Assembly: GCA_025093555.1 (NCBI GenBank)
Contig: JAIWNF010000002.1
Coordinates: 1,054,001 to 1,118,000, forward strand
Origin: Circinella umbellata
Taxonomy: Eukaryota; Mucoromycota; Mucoromycetes; Mucorales; Lichtheimiaceae
DNA: 64,000 nucleotides
Direction of reading: 5' to 3'
Part shown: in pieces, positions 59,819 through 64,000 of the stretch
Layout: every line of letters begins with the position of its first letter
Numbering within the stretch: the first letter of the stretch is position 1
Translations under genes and position numbers: made by a program
Notes under the pieces: generated by a model
Database searches by the model: none
What the model was told of the DNA's origin: nothing
What the model saw: the letters and a program-made list of their open reading frames with translations, nothing else

Positions 59819-62099
59819 TTCAACCGAATCACTGAGCCAATTGAAGCAGGCAAATTATCATAATATTTTCTTTTTTACTTCTTGGCAAAAATATTAATGT
59901 TTTGATGTTATATATACATTTTTAAACATAAATATATACTTCTCACTCTTTTTATGACTACATAAGTAACAATAAAAATAAATAGCTTCTTGGGCGAGTA
60001 AGGCAAGTAGATATCATCAAGAGAAAAAAGCATACCTTAGAAATATTCAAGCAAAATTAAATTGATCATGTACTGAAATAGTATCATCACTCTGAGTATA
60101 CAATATATCTATGTTTATTTTACCCACCAGTAAGGCAATGTATTGCCTCTGAAACTCGTCATTTATACGCACATTAGTTGCTCTGTGTAAATATATATGC
60201 TTTATTATCATGAGAGCGCGACAAAAATCGGCAAAGTCCTCTAAGTCTCCAGATATTAAACGAAAACTGACAGTCTTATGTTGTTTACATGCATAAGACC
60301 AAGATGACTGGTCCTAGACAATTACTTTTATTTGTTTTCTTGTTTGTTGTACGTACTACATGTACTATTACTAATAGTAATAAAAGTAATATAGATGAGA
60401 GAAGCGATTTTATCATCAGTGGGAACTGATAAGCAATGTTATTCTCACTCTTCTAGTATATATTTAAAATGGATATTTGCATATATATGAGTTAATAGAT
60501 CAAGAAAAGAATCAAGCAGCTTGTTCAGGTACCAGCTTACTATTACATAGGAAACGTTTAAGTTGTTTATTTGCATGTGACATGATAATGTAGCTAACAC
60601 TTATTTCAGGAGCTGTTAGTTTCTTTATGTAAATAGACAATAGAATAACAGGCGACATCTAAAGTATACACACACACAAAATTCCTTTTTTTTTACCTTA
60701 TACTCTTTTTTTAAAAGCAGTATGTATTACTCGTAGAAAGATTTGTGCTAAAAAAACCATGTTGACTCTCCTATTATAATATATCGAATAGATAGCTGAA
60801 TTGCATAGAAACAGAAAGCTTCCGGTTCTTATGTCAAAAAGTCCTAAAAAAATATAACTGCTAAATAACCTAAAAAAAATACGGCAACGTATGTGGACCT
60901 AAATCACATCGAAGTCGTAACCATTGGGACTTCTATCTAAATCACTCATTCAAAGAATGTAATTTGAAAGAGGCATTAAATTTAATCAGCAAAGGCTTCT
61001 ATTGATAGTCATTTTCAGAGATGTCGGGTGCTGATACTGGCCCAATGGTCGAAATGCTTTATTAACATTCTAATTTGGTTCTTCATAAAATGGACACACG
61101 GTTACGTAGGTTGGCATACAACAACTATTCTTTTGTTTTGGGTAGTATCACAGCTGCTACCTAACAAGTTCGATTATTTACTGAGATTTCTTCAAGTATT
61201 CTATACAGAACCGAAATCATCGGCGAAGAAGTCTCAAAAATCAGGAAAGTTACGAGGGCATGGTTCTTTAAGACATCTACCGTTAAGATGTAGCGATTGT
61301 ATCGCGAGAGAAATGAAAGTGTATTTAGGCTGTAAAAACACTAGATGTATCATGCTTGAAAGGCACAGCTTCTTTTATAAGAGGTCATTTAGATGATTCA
61401 AATAGTTCAGGTATCAATTATTGAATTGTTAAACGTTTTTTACATTGAATTGCAGGGGAAGGGTCATCAATATGTTTTTGTATATTTTTTATTACAGTGC
61501 AACTAATAACAATACTAACTTTACGTAATAAACAAGATATGACATATTATATAAAGTGGAATTAGTTGCTTGATGGATAAATTTAGGTGGCACGCGACAG
61601 CTAGAGAATAGTATACCTAATTTAACCATGAGAAACTCGTATTGAAAATTCCAATGGATTATCATAACAGCAAAAAAGTAGTTAGTTACCATGTCTTGAT
61701 TTATGATGCGGCCCTGATCTTAAAACAGAAGGTCAATATTAAAATATTCTATCCTATGATAAAGAAAGCGAAAAATCACTTTATCAGGTCTCTTCTGATA
61801 TCTTTTTTTAGGATACGTACAGATGCGTTTATACGGGCATTGGTAAGATTTCCTCGATAATTATATAAAATAATCTATTTACTGCTTTCGGTAGCTAAGT
61901 ATCGATAAACATGTAAAATTTATGTAGTTCCCTATGTATAGTAAATGTCTTGTAAATCAGACCGCGTTCTTTACTGTTCATCTCTATTAAAAAGTAAACG
62001 AAAAAAAAAGTGCTTTGATTTTTAAAATCGGCAAATTTATCTTTTGTTTATGGAACTTCCTTCTTCTTTTCTTCTTAGACACCAAAGATATTAAGCAGA

Positions 62100-63940
62100 A
62101 TGAACAATGCTCTTCAACTTACAGCGTACGATTATGACACTGAACAGCAAGAAACGATAATTCAAACTGAAAGTGAACGAAAAGAGCCAAATACAACAAT
62201 TGGAGACCATGTACAGTCAATAAGGATGGATCGTTGTTATCATCATCACGTTTCTTTACATGGTCAACAGTACGGAGGTTTGCATAAAAAAATTAAAAAT
62301 TCTAAAATCGCAAAACATACTAGCGAATATTTGCAACGTAAATTGGCCAACATGACTCTTAAACATGTCAAGGATAGTAATAGTCCAGCAGATGATCTAC
62401 CTCCCATTATCGTTCATTTTAATCATAGCAGTATATCAACTATGCCAAGCCGCGATTCTGAAAGCATTATGAGTAGTAGTAGTGCAGCAACTACATCAAC
62501 ATGGCGTGCTACCTTGGGACCTGAAGATAATGAATTGGTGTCTTCTCTTTCAGCAAAACAAATCAAGTATCAAGAGCTCTTGCACGAATTTATCATGACA
62601 GAGGAGGTTTATCTTACTGATCTTCAACTTGTACAACAGGTAAGTGTGTATATTATTATATAGCTTCTAAACTCGCTACTGTTAGCCTGATATATAGAAA
62701 GGCGCTTTTTTTAATTAGTGAATAGGACGAGTGAACATACTAATCTATTCTAAATTAAATCAAATAAAAAGGTTTTTATAACCGATCTGGAATCTACGTG
62801 GGAAAATTTGCCAGAACCAGTTCAGCGAACGTTCGACAGTTTACGTTCAATTATCGAATTCCATGTTGCAGTATTGGCAGATTTACGTGATTGTCAAAAT
62901 GCTCAACCACCTTTAATTGTTGGGGATGTGGTTGAACGATTCAGGAACTATGTAAGTTACATGCAAGATTTACCTCCAAAGAATATATATATATATAGAT
63001 ATTTAGAGATTTCGCACTTTATTTTATGTTTCCTAATGTTTTCAATTTTTTCAATGTAATATTATTAGATTCCACATATCTTTAACGTTTATAAAGAATA
63101 TTTTGCTCATTTCGAACCTGCTAATGACCTAATTGCCAAATCTTTATCTGATCCACAAACAGCTGCTTTAAAAATACTCGGAAGTTATGTTCAAGTAAGT
63201 TTAAATACAGTCAGTCACAGTTTATAGTTATAAAATGATTCATAACCTTTCTGCCATTAATTTTTAGGAACGATGTTTATATCCTGAATGTCGGTCACTC
63301 ACATTACAATCTTTTCTCCTAAAACCTGTTCAACGATTAATGAAATACCCATTGTTCTTAAAGGTAAAAAGTAATCCACATAAACAAATGTGCATAAATT
63401 ATATGTATCATTAAGCCGGATTGTTATTGCCAATGTAGAGTCAAATTGAATGTTTTGAGGAGAATGATGAAGCAATACAACAACATATTCAATGTATGAG
63501 TGAAATGGATGCAACTATAAGAAGCATTGAAGAATATAAAAACCAAACAGAGCAAGCTTCTAGATTAAATGATTTAAGTGAGCGTATCCGGAATTTACAG
63601 GTATATGGAAAGCTTTTTTTTTCTTTTTGGTTGAGGCTAAAAGTAGTATGATACAAATTGAAAAAAAAAAACATTATACATATATAATTATCTGATACGA
63701 GTGAATATGAATAACCCTGGGTTAAACTAGGAACTGGGTATACAATTAAACCTTCCCCATAGGAGGCTCGTGCACGAAGGGCCATTAGTACTCATCCCAC
63801 TGTCATCGGAAAGTGGATCAAGTGGTAGTTTTGCTCCTCCGCAACGTTCCTTTTCCGAAAGTTCGCGACATTTTTTTACAAAGCAAAAGAAACAACCACT
63901 TTATGTATTCCTATTTAATGACCTAATTCTCTTTACGAAG
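62100..63940 (+). CDS. Rho guanine nucleotide exchange factor (DH-PH), 3' end beyond the window
   Basis: Activates Rho/Cdc42-type GTPases in polarity and wall synthesis. Visible exons are 62100-62639, 62772-62951, 63069-63194, 63268-63363, 63439-63600 and 63731-63940, all in phase 0, giving about 438 residues before the window ends inside the next intron. The first 160 residues are low-complexity. The DH domain begins about 163 (KYQELLHEFIMTEEVYLTDLQ), passes through PHIFNVYKEYFAHFEPAND and has the third conserved region FLLKPVQRLMKYPLFLK. A PH domain follows (RLVHEGPLVLIP..PLYVFLFNDLILFTK). The last visible exon starts at AACTAG|GAACTGG; the later CATAG|GAGG site gives a stop. The ATG may not be the true start, since a TTCTTCTTAG acceptor-like site lies about 20 bp upstream. 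Confidence 0.9.
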
Positions 63941-64000
63941 GTAAAAAATAATAAGCATTGAATCTGATATCAAACACCTTTATGATAGAAATTAATTTGT

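Larger units (their letters stand above)
53710..62099. other. Gene-poor AT-rich island (8.4 kb)
   Basis: No complete gene was found. The region contains two inverted-repeat elements (57683-58636 and 59050-59249) and several short exon-like fragments with normal amino-acid mixes, such as 54721-54846, 56465-56560 and 59705-59818. A 122-codon ORF at 61028-61396 is Trp/Phe-rich in its first half and basic in its second, with no known domain. A perfect 12-bp palindrome CTCTCTAGAGAG lies near 54926. The island looks like a deposit of decayed mobile or duplicated sequences. Confidence 0.5.

Noticed and set aside
61028..61396. 122-codon plus-strand ORF
   Set aside because: It has no recognised domain and no splice partners, and its first half is Trp/Phe/Ile-rich as expected of chance ORFs. 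A decayed element is possible but unsupported.
1..64000. CRISPR arrays, operons, phage or bacterial defence systems
   Set aside because: The sequence is an intron-rich fungal nuclear region; no regularly spaced repeats or bacterial gene organisation are present.

Overview
This 64 kb window comes from an AT-rich fungal nuclear genome, most likely an early-diverging fungus of the Mucoromycota type. The evidence is dense short spliceosomal introns (about 50-220 nt, GT-AG, TNCTAAC-like branch sites), the standard genetic code, fungal-type proteins (Pho81, a fungal WC-2-like PAS-GATA factor, an SreA-like GATA finger, Mdj1, Dcp1, the Erg26 family) and Q/P/H-rich low-complexity coding tracts. No bacterial or phage features are present. 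I rebuilt 18 complete multi- or single-exon genes and 2 edge-truncated genes by hand from splice sites and reading-frame continuity. Exon coordinates in the entries come from that reconstruction.

Layout: 1-127 is a clipped 5' end on the minus strand. 1.9-4.3 kb is asparagine synthetase (+), tail to tail with an SreA/Fep1-like single-finger GATA factor (-, 5.0-6.2 kb). 6.2-12 kb is gene-poor. 12.0-13.2 kb is phosphopantetheine adenylyltransferase (+), convergent with a membrane sulfotransferase-like protein (-, 13.4-15.4 kb), followed by mitochondrial DnaJ Mdj1 (-, 15.8-18.0 kb). 18-21 kb is gene-poor. 21.0-22.6 kb is a peroxisomal adenine nucleotide carrier (+). 23.5-24.3 kb is a secreted GH12 endoglucanase (-). 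25.8-28.5 kb holds a U2B''-like snRNP protein and RNA polymerase II subunit Rpb3 in tandem (+), facing an Erg26-like sterol dehydrogenase and ribosomal protein uL14/L23 (-). 32.9-34.9 kb is Dcp1 (+), convergent with an arabinokinase-N-domain-like glycosyltransferase (-, 35.2-36.9 kb). 38.1-41.9 kb is Pho81 (SPX-ankyrin-GDPD, -). 42-46.2 kb is gene-poor and carries a clean TA-flanked TIR element. 46.2-49.3 kb is a PAS-GATA (WC-2-like) regulator (-). 50.2-51.9 kb is HIS6/hisA (-), divergent from a FHIT/HNT2 hydrolase (+) across about 200 bp that holds a Gcn4-type TGACTCA site. 53.0-53.7 kb is an Sdc1/Dpy-30 COMPASS subunit (-). 53.7-62.1 kb is a gene-poor island with two inverted-repeat elements. 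62.1 kb to the end is a RhoGEF (DH-PH, +) running off the window.

Most genes are housekeeping: amino-acid synthesis, CoA, transcription, splicing, mRNA decay, translation, sterols and mitochondrial folding. Nutrient-regulatory genes are mixed in (phosphate: Pho81; probable iron: SreA-like GATA; amino acids: ASN1 and HIS6; possibly light: PAS-GATA). The gene-poor islands are AT-rich. They hold inverted-repeat, MITE-like elements and short exon-like fragments, so they look like decayed transposon and pseudogene deposits rather than undiscovered operon-like systems. The most unusual sequence-level observations are a 5-nt internal micro-exon in HNT2, very short first exons in PHO81 (6 nt) and RPL23 (10 nt), a GC-AG intron, repeated GTTCGT donor sites, and three different inverted-repeat element families.
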